In this document: piece by piece, positions 16,961 through 26,404 of the stretch
Layout of the letters: each line of letters begins with the position of its first letter
Numbering within the stretch: the first letter of the stretch is position 1
Origin: Weeksellaceae bacterium
GTDB taxonomy: Bacteria; Bacteroidota; Bacteroidia; Flavobacteriales; Weeksellaceae
Direction of reading: 5' to 3'
Length of the DNA: 64,000 nucleotides
Assembly (NCBI GenBank): GCA_949788275.1
Contig: OX460916.1
Coordinates: 1,984,001 to 2,048,000, forward strand
Notes under the pieces: model-generated
Database searches by the model: none
What the model saw: only the letters and a program-made list of their open reading frames with translations
Told to the model about the DNA's origin: nothing
Program-made: the position numbers and the translations under genes

Positions 16961-18544
16961 ATGAAAACGATAAAATATATACTTTTTTCAACCTTCCTAT
17001 CGTTAACGATCCTCTTGTCGTGCAACGATTACCTCGATATTAACGACAATCCCAACAGTATCCACCTCAACAAGGTCGATCCCGAACTAATTCTCCCCGG
17101 AGCCTTAAGCCAGATTTTTAGAACACAAGCCATTACCCTAAATCGTTTCGGTGGACTTATGATGAACTCTTTCGCGGGAAATTCCTATATCTATGGTAAT
17201 CCGTTTAGTACCGAGTATACCCTAACGGTTAACAATACTTTTTATCCCCAAATTTGGGATAGCTACTTTCGGGGAACTGCCAATTTCAGCTTAATTGAAA
17301 CCTATGCTAACCCTACCCATCAGTACGACAATTATTTTGCCATAGCCAAAATCATGAAAACCTACTATCTACAAACCATTGTCGATTTATATGGCAACAT
17401 TCCTTATAAAGAAGCCTTTCGAGGGCAAGAAAATACAACGCCGAAATACGATACTGATTCCGATGTCTATAAGCTGTTAATAGCCGAATTAGAAATGGCG
17501 ATCGAATTAATCGATCAACAACATGAAGATGCCGCTGATGTCTCTAAAACTGACATCATCTTCCGTGGCGATATGGCGAAGTGGAAACAAATGGCCAACA
17601 CCGTTAAACTAAGAATGCTTTTACGGATGTCAAATCTCGGTGGAGAACTCGGTGCGTATCGCGACCAAAAATTACAGACCCTTGCCAATGCCGATTTTAT
17701 AAAAGCCGATGTATTGATTAACCCAGGCTATTCTGCGGCCAACAATGCCACACAAAACCCTTTTACCAGTAGTTATATTCTTACTTCGGCAGGGAGACGA
17801 CCAACCAACTATAATTTGTTTACCGTATCCGAACACTTTGCTATTTCGCTAAATGGAAACCCCGATAATGATCTCCGCCCCTACTACCAACGCTTCAATG
17901 GCATTATCGATGGTCGGCGGGGTCGCATTTTCACTTTAGTGAGCGGAGCCCTCAAAGGAGTTCGCCAAGGAGCCGTTCCTGGTCAAGAAGGGGCACCTGC
18001 CGACAATACAGGCGTTTCTCGAATTGGAATAGGCCTTGCCATGGGCGATGCGCCACGGGTAACCCTCGTTAGTGCCTCTACGAAAAGCGGTATACTCATG
18101 ACCCAAGCGCAAGCCGATTTTCTATTGGCCGAAGCAGCCCTGCGATACCCTGGATTATTCCATGGTGGAGAAGCCTATTTCGAATCGGGCATCACAGCCT
18201 CTTTCACCTATTTAGGTGCACGAAATCCGAACAATTATATAACAGCCATTAAAAACCGAAATGGACTAGGCTGGTCTGGAAGTTTTGACGATAAATTAGA
18301 GGCGATAATGACCCAAAAATGGATCGCTTTAACAGGCATTAACCCGACCGAATCGTTCATTGAATACAACCGAACAGGCTATCCAAAATCACCATTACCC
18401 ACCACGACCACCCGTCTCAATAGACCCTATCGATTGGTTTACCCCAATTCAGAATATGTCGCGAACTCGGCCAATGTGCCAAAAATGAGCAATGAAGACG
18501 CCTTTACAATTAACCAATATTCCCCTTTTTGGATGAGAAATTAA
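16961..18544 (+). CDS. SusD/RagB-family surface lipoprotein
   Basis: 527-aa partner that caps the SusC barrel on the cell surface and captures ligand. Lipoprotein signal with cysteine in LTILLSCNDYLDIN (residue 21). Features such as YLDINDNPNSI, TYYLQTIVDLYGNIPY and LRMLLRMSNLGG are typical of the SusD-like_2 group, with TPR helices in the middle. It follows SusC closely and ends shortly before an intrinsic terminator, so the two genes form a minimal operon. Confidence 0.92.
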   Translation: MKTIKYILFSTFLSLTILLSCNDYLDINDNPNSIHLNKVDPELILPGALSQIFRTQAITLNRFGGLMMNSFAGNSYIYGNPFSTEYTLTVNNTFYPQIWDSYFRGTANFSLIETYANPTHQYDNYFAIAKIMKTYYLQTIVDLYGNIPYKEAFRGQENTTPKYDTDSDVYKLLIAELEMAIELIDQQHEDAADVSKTDIIFRGDMAKWKQMANTVKLRMLLRMSNLGGELGAYRDQKLQTLANADFIKADVLINPGYSAANNATQNPFTSSYILTSAGRRPTNYNLFTVSEHFAISLNGNPDNDLRPYYQRFNGIIDGRRGRIFTLVSGALKGVRQGAVPGQEGAPADNTGVSRIGIGLAMGDAPRVTLVSASTKSGILMTQAQADFLLAEAALRYPGLFHGGEAYFESGITASFTYLGARNPNNYITAIKNRNGLGWSGSFDDKLEAIMTQKWIALTGINPTESFIEYNRTGYPKSPLPTTTTRLNRPYRLVYPNSEYVANSANVPKMSNEDAFTINQYSPFWMRN

Positions 18545-18580
18545 TTGTTTTTAGGTTTACCTTAATTTAGTGTTATTTTT

Positions 18581-18616
18581 AATAAAGAGTATCTATTGAT
18601 GCTCTTTATTTTTTTA
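18581..18616 (+). terminator. intrinsic terminator of the SusCD operon
   Basis: 9-bp stem AATAAAGAG / CTCTTTATT (18581-18589 with 18602-18610) followed by a run of T. Confidence 0.8.
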
Positions 18617-18617
18617 T

Positions 18618-18768
18618 GGGCGGCCGCTACGCGCCGGGCTATCCGCACTCGCTTTTCGTTCCGCTACGCTCCACAAAAAGCTCAAACAATTGCTTCTATC
18701 CCTGCCGCAGAGCTCCAATCTTTATTTGTTCGAGGACGAACAAATAAAAATCGCAGCATTCAGGATTT
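18618..18768 (+). repeat. family A stem-loop repeat, copy 3
   Basis: Almost identical to copy 2, with the same GGGCGGCCGCTACGCGCCGG start and CCCTGCCGCAGAG. The terminal hairpin around GTTCGAGGACGAAC is retained but its outer stem has several mismatches compared with the perfect copy 2. Confidence 0.85.
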
Positions 18769-18829
18769 AAAGTTTAAATAGTTCATTTCGTTTTAAATTC
18801 ATAATTAGTTCACCTAGTGAAGACATCAA

Positions 18830-19607
18830 AAAAATAGATATAAGATATAAGACATCAGATTTTAGACAATAGATAAAAATCGTTTTGTTGAATCCATCTA
18901 ATATCTATGGACTAAAATCTAATTACTATATACTAACTGTGTACTAACATCTTAAATCTAATTACGGATGAAGGGCGAATTGCAATTCGCCCCTACCAAA
19001 ACGTGGTAAATGCAGTTTGATGATAGCAGGTTCTTGAATTTAGAATATACCTTTCTGTCACTCCTACGGAGCTTAATTCTAGTCGTTATTTTTGCTAGTA
19101 TCCTGCCATCCCTACGGGATTATCAATATGGATTTGCAAAGAAATAGATGGTAGGTTTTAGATATGAGATATGAGATATGAGACATCAGATTTTAGACAA
19201 TTGATAAAAAACGTTTTGTTAAATCCATCTTATATCTATGGACTAAAATCTTAAAACTAATTACAGATGAAGGGCGAATTGCAATTCGCCCCTACCAAAA
19301 CGTGGTAAATTTTAGATATGAGATTTTAGATATGAGACAATAGATTAAAATTCTTCTTCTTTCTAATATCTATGGACTTAAATCTAATTACTATATACTA
19401 ATATCTTATATCTAACTACTAATATCTAATTACAGATGAAGGGCGAATTGCAATTCGCCCCTACCAAAACGTGGTAAATTTTAGATATGAGATTTTAGAC
19501 AATTGATAAAAAACGTTTTGTTAAATCCATCTTATATCTAACTACTAAAATCTAATATCTATATACTAATATCTAATTACTATATACTAATATCTAACTA
19601 CTAATCA
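18830..19607. repeat. family B composite repeats, copy 4 and partial units
   Basis: One near-full unit (18841-19160) with palindrome at 18973-18992 and the CTCCTACGGAGCTT block. Two shorter units carry palindromes at 19272-19291 and 19441-19460, separated by ATATGAGACAATAG and CTAATTACTATATACTAA words. No gene is present in the 18545-19607 interval. Confidence 0.78.
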
Positions 19608-20651
19608 CTAATTCCCCTTCACCTCAAACAAACTCAATTGATACATTTTAACCAGGTCGAGAATCATATGATAACCCGCGAATGAATTGCCGTGTTGATC
19701 TAAGGCGGGGCTAAAGACACCAATTCCCATCTTTCCAGGAACGCTTACCGCAATTCCGCCACCTACGCCCGATTTACTTGGTAAACCTACTCGACGGGCA
19801 TATTCCCCACTAAACTCGTACATGCCTGCAATGAGCATTTGGGATTGAATTAAGGAGGTGATTTCTGGGTTTTTAAAAGCCGTATCCCCATCGTAGCGGG
19901 TACCTTGATGGGCGAAAAAGTAGCCGATTTTAGCAAGATCTTCCGCTGTAACTTCAATAGAACATTGTTTAAAATAATTATCCAATTGATCTTCGTTTCC
20001 GTTGATCAACCCATTGTTCTTCATGATGTAGAACATCCCTCTGTTTTTATGACCTGTTTCTCGTTCTGAATTGTACACCGAACGACTGTAATCAATCGAC
20101 TCATTTTTGGTGATATACCGAATCATGGTAAGAATTTTTTGAAAAGGGATTTCCCCTTCTCCACCGATAAGTGATGTTGTAAGAATAGCGCCCGCATTCA
20201 TCATTGGATTAAGTGGTTTACCTGTTGTTTCAAGGTTCGCAAAATGATTAAAAGGACGGTCGGTTCCATAATACCCCATTTTGTCGAAGACAGCTGATTC
20301 ACCTTTTTCGGATACAGCCACCATTAACGCCACAATTTTAGAGATGCTTTGAATGGTAAATTTCTGTTGCACATCGCCCACATTAAACACTTGACCTTTA
20401 TCATCGACCACCGAAAAAGCAATGGCATCAGCGCTCATTTTCCCCAGTTCAGGAATGTAATCAGCTACTTTACCTTGTTGATATAAAGCGCGATTCTTTT
20501 CCAATATATCGGTTAAAACCTTGGTGGTGATGGTGGTCGAAGTCGCATTGACTTTGGTTGTCTTTTTTTGCCCCAGAACTGGGTTATTCATTGCGACTGT
20601 CGTGGTTAGAACACAGCCCATAAAAAGAGCTGTTAATGTATTTTTTATCAT
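19608..20651 (-). CDS. glsA: glutaminase, exported
   Basis: 347-aa glutaminase hydrolysing L-glutamine to glutamate and ammonia. It has the serine-dependent beta-lactamase fold: S102-I-S-K105 is the catalytic SxxK, NPMMNAGAI a conserved binding segment, and KSGVGGGI the third conserved motif. About 28 N-terminal residues beyond the usual 300-aa enzyme form a signal peptide (ALFMGCVLTTTVA), so the enzyme is probably periplasmic, unlike E. coli cytoplasmic glutaminases. Monocistronic; family B repeats lie just downstream of its stop. Confidence 0.93.
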   Translation of the reverse strand: MIKNTLTALFMGCVLTTTVAMNNPVLGQKKTTKVNATSTTITTKVLTDILEKNRALYQQGKVADYIPELGKMSADAIAFSVVDDKGQVFNVGDVQQKFTIQSISKIVALMVAVSEKGESAVFDKMGYYGTDRPFNHFANLETTGKPLNPMMNAGAILTTSLIGGEGEIPFQKILTMIRYITKNESIDYSRSVYNSERETGHKNRGMFYIMKNNGLINGNEDQLDNYFKQCSIEVTAEDLAKIGYFFAHQGTRYDGDTAFKNPEITSLIQSQMLIAGMYEFSGEYARRVGLPSKSGVGGGIAVSVPGKMGIGVFSPALDQHGNSFAGYHMILDLVKMYQLSLFEVKGN

Positions 20652-20840
20652 GGTCTATCGTCATTAAATCGGTGACTAACGGTTATAGCATTGGTGGGTT
20701 AGTGACCGTTTTCAAAAATAGTTCTTTTGGTGGTCGCATTCAAATTTGATGGCTCTAAATCGTCGAGTAAAGTCGTTATGCAGGAAAAGCAGTTCTAACG
20801 AACAGAGGTAAATGGCAGGGAACATAGGATAATTATAGGC

Positions 20841-20961
20841 TTGCACCAGGGATTGCAGTGGCATCCTTTTTGGGCGTGGGCGCTGTTGTGCGTATGGAAT
20901 ACGCCACAACCGCCCACCCAAAAAGATATAACGGAAAGCCCGACCCGAAGGGTGGTGCCCA
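20841..20961 (-). repeat. family A stem-loop repeat, copy 4
   Basis: Reverse orientation: ends TGCACCAGGGATTGCAGTGG and GGAAAGCCCGACCCGAAGGG. The core is a long, nearly perfect hairpin (about 20867-20931) unrelated in sequence to the other cores. It abuts the 3' end of the fabF gene. The remaining 20652-20840 shows nothing else. Confidence 0.82.
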
Positions 20962-20962
20962 A

Positions 20963-22210
20963 TTATTCGTCCGCTATGGCTTTAAATATTACCGTGGCAT
21001 TATGCCCTCCGAAACCGAAGGCATTGCTCATGGCTACGTCTATGTTTTTTTCGAGTGCTTGATTAATCACAATGCGAATGTCTGCCGGAACGGCTTCGTC
21101 TAGTTCGGTTACATTGGTCGTTGCAGGCACAATATTATCGTTGATACTCTTAATCGCTATAATGGCTTCTATGGCTGCGGCTGCACCCAATAAGTGCCCC
21201 GTCATGGACTTGGTTGAACTAACGTGTAATTGATGATTGCTTCCGAAGACTTTTTGAACCGCGTTTAATTCGGCCATATCCCCTACGGGCGTTGAGGTGG
21301 CATGCAGGTTTAAATAATCGATATCCTGTGGGCTTAATCCGGCCTCTTCAATGGCCAACTCCATGGCTTTAGCCGCACCAATACCTTCGGGATGAGGAGA
21401 GGTCATGTGGTAGGCATCGGCCGTCATAGCGGCACCAACAACCTCCGCATAGATTTTTGCACCCCGTGCTTTGGCGTGTTCGTATTCTTCTAAAATTAAG
21501 GCCCCTGCTCCTTCTCCCATTACAAAGCCATCGCGGTTTTTGTCAAAGGGGCGACTAGCCGTTTCAGGGTCATCGTTGCGGGTACTCATGGCTTTCATGG
21601 CAGAGAAACCGCCGTATGAAGCACGCGTAATCCCGGCTTCTGAACCACCTGTAACAAAAGCCTTGGCTTTTCCTAAACGGATGTAATTAAAAGCGTCCAT
21701 AATAGCGGTGTTCCCTGTTGCACAAGCCGATACAGGCGTATAGTTAATTCCGCGTAAACCATATTTCATCGAGATTAGTCCCGACGCCATATTGACCAAC
21801 AATTTTGGTATAAAGAAGGGATTAAATCGGGGATTATAATCGCCATTGACGTAATTTTCGACTTCGGTTTCGAAGGTTTGCATCCCCCCTTGACCAACGC
21901 CCCAAATAACACCTATATCGAAAGGGTCCATGGCTTCTAAATCGAAATGAGCATCGGCCATAGCTTCTGCCGCACTGTACAAAGCATATTGGGTAAAAAG
22001 ATCGGTTCGCTTTACTTCGGCTCGATCTAAAAAACTGGCTGGATCGAAGTCCTGCACTTGGCAACCGACTTGAGAACGAAATTTAGATACATCGAAGCGA
22101 GAAATAATCTGCCCTGCATTTTTACCTGCTTTAATATGCTCCCAAAAACTGTTTATGTTATTTCCTAGTGGATTAATGGTACCTAATCCTGTTACAACTA
22201 CTCGTTTCAT
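20963..22210 (-). CDS. fabF: beta-ketoacyl-ACP synthase II
   Basis: 415-aa condensing enzyme of fatty acid elongation. The catalytic triad is visible: C163 in SACATG, His in LHATSTPVGD (about 303) and His in MTGHLLGAA (about 340), plus GFGGHN near the C-terminus. It is not beside acpP or other fab genes but next to a TetR regulator 104 bp upstream on the same strand, so it may be a secondary paralogue under separate control. That inference rests on context only. Confidence 0.92.
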   Translation of the reverse strand: MKRVVVTGLGTINPLGNNINSFWEHIKAGKNAGQIISRFDVSKFRSQVGCQVQDFDPASFLDRAEVKRTDLFTQYALYSAAEAMADAHFDLEAMDPFDIGVIWGVGQGGMQTFETEVENYVNGDYNPRFNPFFIPKLLVNMASGLISMKYGLRGINYTPVSACATGNTAIMDAFNYIRLGKAKAFVTGGSEAGITRASYGGFSAMKAMSTRNDDPETASRPFDKNRDGFVMGEGAGALILEEYEHAKARGAKIYAEVVGAAMTADAYHMTSPHPEGIGAAKAMELAIEEAGLSPQDIDYLNLHATSTPVGDMAELNAVQKVFGSNHQLHVSSTKSMTGHLLGAAAAIEAIIAIKSINDNIVPATTNVTELDEAVPADIRIVINQALEKNIDVAMSNAFGFGGHNATVIFKAIADE

Positions 22211-22314
22211 CTACTTTTTTTATTTTAAATCTGTTAAAATGCCGCCTAGGTGTAGAAAAAATCGTCGGGGAAATGGCGATTTTACGGCTTGATGTTTAGT
22301 TTAATATTCGACGT

Positions 22315-22911
22315 TTAGTCGATACGAATTTCGTCTTCAATTATTTTTAATAGTCGATCTAAAGCCAAATCGAGGTGATTTTTATCGTTTAAGGAGCGGG
22401 CTAATAGAATGCCGCCTTCGATAAGCATAATGAACAATGAAGCGTAACTTTTGGGTGAAATTTCTGAACGAAAAAGACCCTGAGCCTGCCCACTTTCAAT
22501 GATGTTAATAACAACCTGCTGCCAAGCTAAAAAATGATGTTGCACGGTTTCTTTTAAAAAGAGTAAATGATCATCGGCTTCAGTGGCAGCATTCAACATC
22601 GGACAGCCTCCTGATTTGTCGACCATGGCTAAACTTTTTCGGTAGAAATTAACCATGGTTACCAAGGCATCGAGTGGATTGGTGGTTTTGGAAAGGGCTG
22701 TTTTTAACGCTTTGTCTCGGCTTGCCGCATTGTATTTAAACACTTCGACAACCACTTCGTCTTTGCTTTTAAAATTACCATAGACACTGCCTTTGGTTAA
22801 TCCGGTGACGGCTTCAATATCCGATAAGGAAGTGGCGGAATAGCCTTTGGTGTTAAATAGTACGGCAGTCTCTTGAATAATTCGTTGACGTGTTTGTTCT
22901 GCTTTGCTCAT
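22315..22911 (-). CDS. TetR/AcrR-family transcriptional regulator
   Basis: 198-aa repressor-type protein. The N-terminal HTH is clear (AVLFNTKGYSATSLSDIE then GLTKGSVYGNFKSKDEV). The C-terminal ligand domain contains SGGCPMLNAATEADD, a motif seen in the YxaF/LmrA-like branch. Same strand as fabF downstream, so fabF may be co-transcribed or regulated by it. A 7-bp inverted repeat lies just upstream and may be its own operator. Ligand unknown. Confidence 0.88.
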   Translation of the reverse strand: MSKAEQTRQRIIQETAVLFNTKGYSATSLSDIEAVTGLTKGSVYGNFKSKDEVVVEVFKYNAASRDKALKTALSKTTNPLDALVTMVNFYRKSLAMVDKSGGCPMLNAATEADDHLLFLKETVQHHFLAWQQVVINIIESGQAQGLFRSEISPKSYASLFIMLIEGGILLARSLNDKNHLDLALDRLLKIIEDEIRID

Positions 22912-22943
22912 TTCGACTTTAAATAGGCGGTAAATATAAATAA

Positions 22944-22963
22944 AAAATACCGATAAGTATTTT
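22944..22963. promoter_or_regulatory. candidate TetR operator
   Basis: AAAATAC-N6-GTATTTT inverted repeat 33 bp upstream of the TetR start codon, a usual place for autoregulation. Symmetry and position only. Confidence 0.45.
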
Positions 22964-23054
22964 ATTTATATCAAAAATAAAATTTAGTGATTCCCTAAAA
23001 CTGGTTTGGCATAAAGATAGTGATTGGGATTAAAAACATTGACATTCCATCTTC

Positions 23055-23074
23055 ATCGATGTGTATACATCGAT
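23055..23074. promoter_or_regulatory. 8-bp inverted repeat upstream of the sigma factor gene
   Basis: ATCGATGT-GTAT-ACATCGAT, perfect arms, about 60 bp before the sigma factor start. It could be a regulator binding site or a short RNA hairpin in the leader; no partner can be named. Confidence 0.4.
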
Positions 23075-23135
23075 AAAGTAATTCAAAATGGAAATAGAAA
23101 CAATAACTACTTTTATAGAGCATGAATAATTCATT

Positions 23136-23690
23136 ATGGATGAAACAAAAATAATTTTTCAAGCATGGATTGAAGAATACACACAACCATTACTAACAAG
23201 GGCAATATATTTAGTATCGAGTAAAGTCGATGCTGAAGACTTAGTTCAGGAAGTATACATGGCTGCTTTTGAAAATTTTTCATCTTTTAAAGGTGAGAGT
23301 AAACCCCTTACATGGTTAATGCAGATTTTAAAAAACAAAGTCGGCGATTATTACAGGAATAAATATAAAACAACAACTAGTATAAGTCTAAATTCATTCT
23401 TTGATGAGACGGGATTTTGGCGAGATAATTCTATTTTACGAGATTGGTCAACAGAAAACAAAAATATCTGGGATGATGAGAATTTTAATGATGTATGGAC
23501 TGGATGTTTAGAACGGTTACCACCAAAATGGCAGATTCCTATAAAGTTATATTATTTAGAAAATAAAAAAGCAAACAATGTTTGTCAGGAAACTGGAATT
23601 ACAACGACTAATCTATGGAAGATTCTACAAAGAAGTCGTTTACAAATCAGAGAATGTTTAGAAGTTCATTGGTTTGGCGAAAATTATTAA
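23136..23690 (+). CDS. ECF-type RNA polymerase sigma factor
   Basis: 184-aa sigma-70 family member with region 2 (VDAEDLVQEVYMAAFENFSS, then PLTWLMQILKNKVGDYYRNK) and region 4 (ERLPPKWQIPIKLYY then GITTTNLWKILQRSRLQIRE). It is followed with a short overlap by a small Cys/His protein resembling a zinc-binding anti-sigma factor, then by DUF417 and MsrAB genes. It most likely directs transcription of this oxidative-stress set; that link is inferred from order. Confidence 0.88.
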   Translation: MDETKIIFQAWIEEYTQPLLTRAIYLVSSKVDAEDLVQEVYMAAFENFSSFKGESKPLTWLMQILKNKVGDYYRNKYKTTTSISLNSFFDETGFWRDNSILRDWSTENKNIWDDENFNDVWTGCLERLPPKWQIPIKLYYLENKKANNVCQETGITTTNLWKILQRSRLQIRECLEVHWFGENY

Positions 23691-23979
23691 TTCTTTAGAT
23701 AAATTTAAAATGGTAAATAAATTCCTACATTATTTGGTACTCAATTGTAGTGAAATCACTCTGTTAATGGAAAAGCAAAAAACCGAACGCCTTTCACTTA
23801 TCACTTCATTACGATTTAAATCCCATATAATTATTTGCAAATGGTGTAGAGCCTACAAAAAAAAATTTGCTCGATTAGATGAACTCATGAGTTCCGAACA
23901 CAGTAGATCGATACAGCATAAGGTGTCAGATGATGATCTTACTTTATTTAAGCATAAAATGAAAGAAAAATTTAAATAA
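23674..23979 (+). CDS. putative zinc-finger anti-sigma factor
   Basis: Up to 101 aa. The pattern LNCSEIT ... FKSHIIICKWCRAY gives C, then H-x3-C-x2-C about 30 residues later, as in ZAS/zf-HC2 anti-sigma factors that lose zinc on oxidation. Translation from 23674 overlaps the sigma gene by 17 nt; an internal ATG at 23710 (MVNKFLHYLVLNCSE) gives a more usual N-terminus and may be the real start. No transmembrane segment, so it would be a soluble anti-sigma factor. Confidence 0.72.
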   Translation: MAKIINSLDKFKMVNKFLHYLVLNCSEITLLMEKQKTERLSLITSLRFKSHIIICKWCRAYKKKFARLDELMSSEHSRSIQHKVSDDDLTLFKHKMKEKFK

Positions 23980-24010
23980 CCACTATTTTTTGTCAGGTTT
24001 TTAAAAAGTT

Positions 24011-24034
24011 AACGACTATAGTTTTAAGAATCGT
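24011..24034 (+). promoter_or_regulatory. possible ECF-type promoter before DUF417-msrAB
   Basis: AAC (24011-24013) and CGT (24032-24034) separated by 18 nt, close to the AAC-N16/17-CGT pattern of many ECF promoters, just ahead of the DUF417 gene. Weak evidence. Confidence 0.25.
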
Positions 24035-24062
24035 AGTAAGTTAAATTTTAAAAAAACAAAAA

Positions 24063-24515
24063 ATGAATTTAGAAAATCAGAATAATCACCACCCAGCTAA
24101 ACAAGCAATAGGTTATTATATTATGTTGTTTGGTTCCGTTTTTTTATTGATTTGGATTGGGCTATTTAAATTTACGCCTACAGAAGCCTATTCTATTAAA
24201 CCATTAATTGAAAATCATCCTTTAACGTTTTGGATGTACAATCTAATTAGTGTAGAAGGAGTTTCAATGATTATCGGTGTTTTTGAACTAATAGTAGCTG
24301 GAATGCTTCTTCTAACTCTAAAATTTAATACCATGAAAAGATATGCAGGAATAGCTATGTGTATTATTTTTCTAATGACATTAAGCTATCTTTTCACAAC
24401 ACCTGGCACTTGGAGAGTGGTTGATGGTTTTCCTACAACCGATTTCTTTATCCTTAAAGATCTTTTATTCTTAGGTTTTGGTGTTTATTTAATCGAATCC
24501 TCTAAAACAAATTAA
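24063..24515 (+). CDS. DUF417/YkgB (RclC-like) inner membrane protein
   Basis: 150-aa protein with four predicted membrane helices (about 16-36, 66-86, 92-112, 128-145) and [20 protein letters not shown] followed by PLTFWMYNL, the hallmark of the DUF417 family. The E. coli relative RclC is part of the reactive-chlorine resistance operon. It is separated by one base from msrAB, with which it must be co-transcribed, supporting a role in hypochlorite or similar oxidative stress. Biochemical activity is unknown for the family. Confidence 0.85.
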   Translation: MNLENQNNHHPAKQAIGYYIMLFGSVFLLIWIGLFKFTPTEAYSIKPLIENHPLTFWMYNLISVEGVSMIIGVFELIVAGMLLLTLKFNTMKRYAGIAMCIIFLMTLSYLFTTPGTWRVVDGFPTTDFFILKDLLFLGFGVYLIESSKTN

Positions 24516-24516
24516 A

Positions 24517-25593
24517 ATGAGAAAATTAGTTAATTTTATATCAGTCATTCTATATAGTTTATTGCTTTTAGGTGTTATGAGTTGCTCTGCTAAAAACAAT
24601 AAATCGATCCCTAAATCTATGGACAATCATCAAAAAACGAAAGAAATTTATTTTGCGGGAGGATGTTTTTGGGGAACCGAATATTTCTTTCAACAAGTAA
24701 GGGGGGTTGTATCTACAGAAGTTGGCTATGCCAATGGAACATTAAAAAACCCTACTTACAAAGAAGTATCTCAAGGGATAACCGGTGCAGCAGAAACCGT
24801 TAAAATTATTTATAACCCCGAAATCATTGACCTTGATCTTCTCATTGATTTATATTTTAAAACCATTGACCCTACCAGTCTTAATAGACAAGGTAATGAC
24901 ATTGGAACACAATATAGAACGGGGATATATTATACCGATGATAAGGATCACGTTTTAATTCAAATGAAAATTGAGGAAATTGAGAAACAATTTGCTCACA
25001 AAATTGCCGTTGAAAATAAACCGCTTCACTCTTTTTACGATGCGGAAAATTATCACCAAGATTATCTCAATAAAAATCCAGGGGGCTATTGCCATATTCC
25101 ACCAGATTTATTTGAGTTTGCTAAAAATGCCAATCCCGAGTCCTTAAAAGTTTATTCTAAAAAAGATCAACCAATTTTAAAAAAAGAATTAACCGAATTA
25201 CAATATGAGGTAACACAAAAGGATATGACCGAAAAATCATTTGATAATTCCTATTGGAATGAATTTAGAGAAGGCATTTACGTGGATGTTACCACTGGAG
25301 AACCTCTTTTTATTTCAACGGATAAATTTGAATCGGGTTGTGGATGGCCAAGTTTCTCGAAACCGATTAGTGAAAAACTGATTACGGAATTACCTGATAA
25401 AAGTTCTAAAATGACTAGAACAGAAGTTAGAAGTAAAACTGGAGATGCGCATTTAGGGCATGTATTTGAAGACGGGCCTACGGAAAAAGGTGGATTAAGG
25501 TATTGCATTAATAGTGCATCACTTCTATTTATACCTAAAGATGAGATGAAGAAAAAAGGTTATGAAGCTTACCTAAACTTATTAAATAAATAA
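24517..25593 (+). CDS. msrAB: bifunctional methionine sulfoxide reductase MsrA-MsrB lipoprotein
   Basis: 358-aa fusion repairing both stereoisomers of methionine sulfoxide. The lipobox cysteine is C23 (LGVMSC), so the enzyme is membrane-anchored outside the cytoplasm. The MsrA domain (about 43-205) has the active site GGCFWGTEY (C50). The MsrB domain (about 222-355) has [21 protein letters not shown] and the catalytic C330 in LRYCIN. It is the last gene of the sigma/anti-sigma/DUF417 cluster and ends at a strong terminator. Envelope repair of oxidised proteins is the likely job. Confidence 0.94.
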   Translation: MRKLVNFISVILYSLLLLGVMSCSAKNNKSIPKSMDNHQKTKEIYFAGGCFWGTEYFFQQVRGVVSTEVGYANGTLKNPTYKEVSQGITGAAETVKIIYNPEIIDLDLLIDLYFKTIDPTSLNRQGNDIGTQYRTGIYYTDDKDHVLIQMKIEEIEKQFAHKIAVENKPLHSFYDAENYHQDYLNKNPGGYCHIPPDLFEFAKNANPESLKVYSKKDQPILKKELTELQYEVTQKDMTEKSFDNSYWNEFREGIYVDVTTGEPLFISTDKFESGCGWPSFSKPISEKLITELPDKSSKMTRTEVRSKTGDAHLGHVFEDGPTEKGGLRYCINSASLLFIPKDEMKKKGYEAYLNLLNK

Positions 25594-25600
25594 ACCAAGT

Positions 25601-25626
25601 AAAAGGAGTGTAAAAACACTCCTTTT
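25601..25626. terminator. bidirectional terminator between msrAB and the 217-aa gene
   Basis: 10-bp perfect stem AAAAGGAGTG / CACTCCTTTT with TAAAAA loop, flanked by A- and T-rich tails. It lies between convergent genes. Confidence 0.85.
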
Positions 25627-26278
25627 ATTTATTCGGTATTTTTCGCGCCAAGGCATTCATGAGTTTAATTTGCTTAACGAATCTGAATTTGCGTGTTATG
25701 GGCAGCATTAAGAGTAACTCGGTCACTTGAAGAAGATCGGTAAGTTGAATCTTCGAAACCTGGTATTTAAGTTGGGCAATCAACTCGGGCTTTGTCTGGT
25801 GATTGTTTTCTAGCGCTTGGCGTGTAATTTCTTCTGGAGATCCTACGCATTCTGAGGTTGAAGGAGGGTTGGTTTGATCTGCTCTTAATTTGATAAGAAT
25901 TTTTATGATTAATTGTAGGCTGATTAACACCACAAACACTTGGGGGTATTTACCAAAAGGAAGTATAAGAACATGCCCCAGGTATCGATCGGTCTTTTTA
26001 AGGGTATCTAACTGTAAGGTGGTTGTATAGAATTTGGATGCTAGAAATTGATCCACTTTTTCGCCCGAGAAGTTCTTCGAATCGGTATACCCGATACGAA
26101 CAACCGAGGTAAATGCATCGTAATAGTCGGAAGCATTGGCCTTGCCTTTACGCATAAAAGCCGTGGTAGAATCAGAAACATGTTGACTTAACTGTCGGGT
26201 TTGTCCGAAAATGGTTTGAGAAAAATCGGATAGATTCTTCATCGGTTTAGAGAACTTATTTTTCGATGAATTGACCAT
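25625..26278 (-). CDS. hypothetical protein, one hydrophobic segment
   Basis: 217 aa, family not recognised. The N-terminal third is polar and rich in Ser/Lys. A hydrophobic stretch (about 102-130, LGHVLILPFGKYP then VFVVLISLQLIIKIL) may span or lie on the membrane. The C-terminal part is helical with LTDLLQVTELLLMLP. It lies downstream of the usp-BCCT unit on the same strand but behind that unit's terminator, so it is probably transcribed separately. Confidence 0.65.
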   Translation of the reverse strand: MVNSSKNKFSKPMKNLSDFSQTIFGQTRQLSQHVSDSTTAFMRKGKANASDYYDAFTSVVRIGYTDSKNFSGEKVDQFLASKFYTTTLQLDTLKKTDRYLGHVLILPFGKYPQVFVVLISLQLIIKILIKLRADQTNPPSTSECVGSPEEITRQALENNHQTKPELIAQLKYQVSKIQLTDLLQVTELLLMLPITRKFRFVKQIKLMNALARKIPNK

Positions 26279-26334
26279 ACATGATTTGGTTAAGCATTGG
26301 GAATAAAGTTACGGCTAATTTTGTATGGAAAAAG

Positions 26335-26374
26335 AATTAAAAAGAAAAAGCTCGGATAGAGATCCATCCGAGCT
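26335..26374 (-). terminator. terminator of the BCCT-usp operon
   Basis: 10-bp perfect stem (26347-26356 with 26365-26374), followed on the minus strand by a T-rich tail. It is 30 bp after the usp stop. Confidence 0.8.
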
Positions 26375-26404
26375 TATGTTTTGATGCCGAATAACGATGC
26401 GGCT

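Noticed and set aside
13723-18544. SusCD pair as a complete polysaccharide utilisation locus
   Set aside because: No glycoside hydrolase, sulfatase or sensor gene adjoins; only the transporter pair is present.
23674-23709. First 12 codons of the anti-sigma gene as fixed start
   Set aside because: The internal ATG at 23710 gives a more typical N-terminus; kept as ambiguous rather than a finding.
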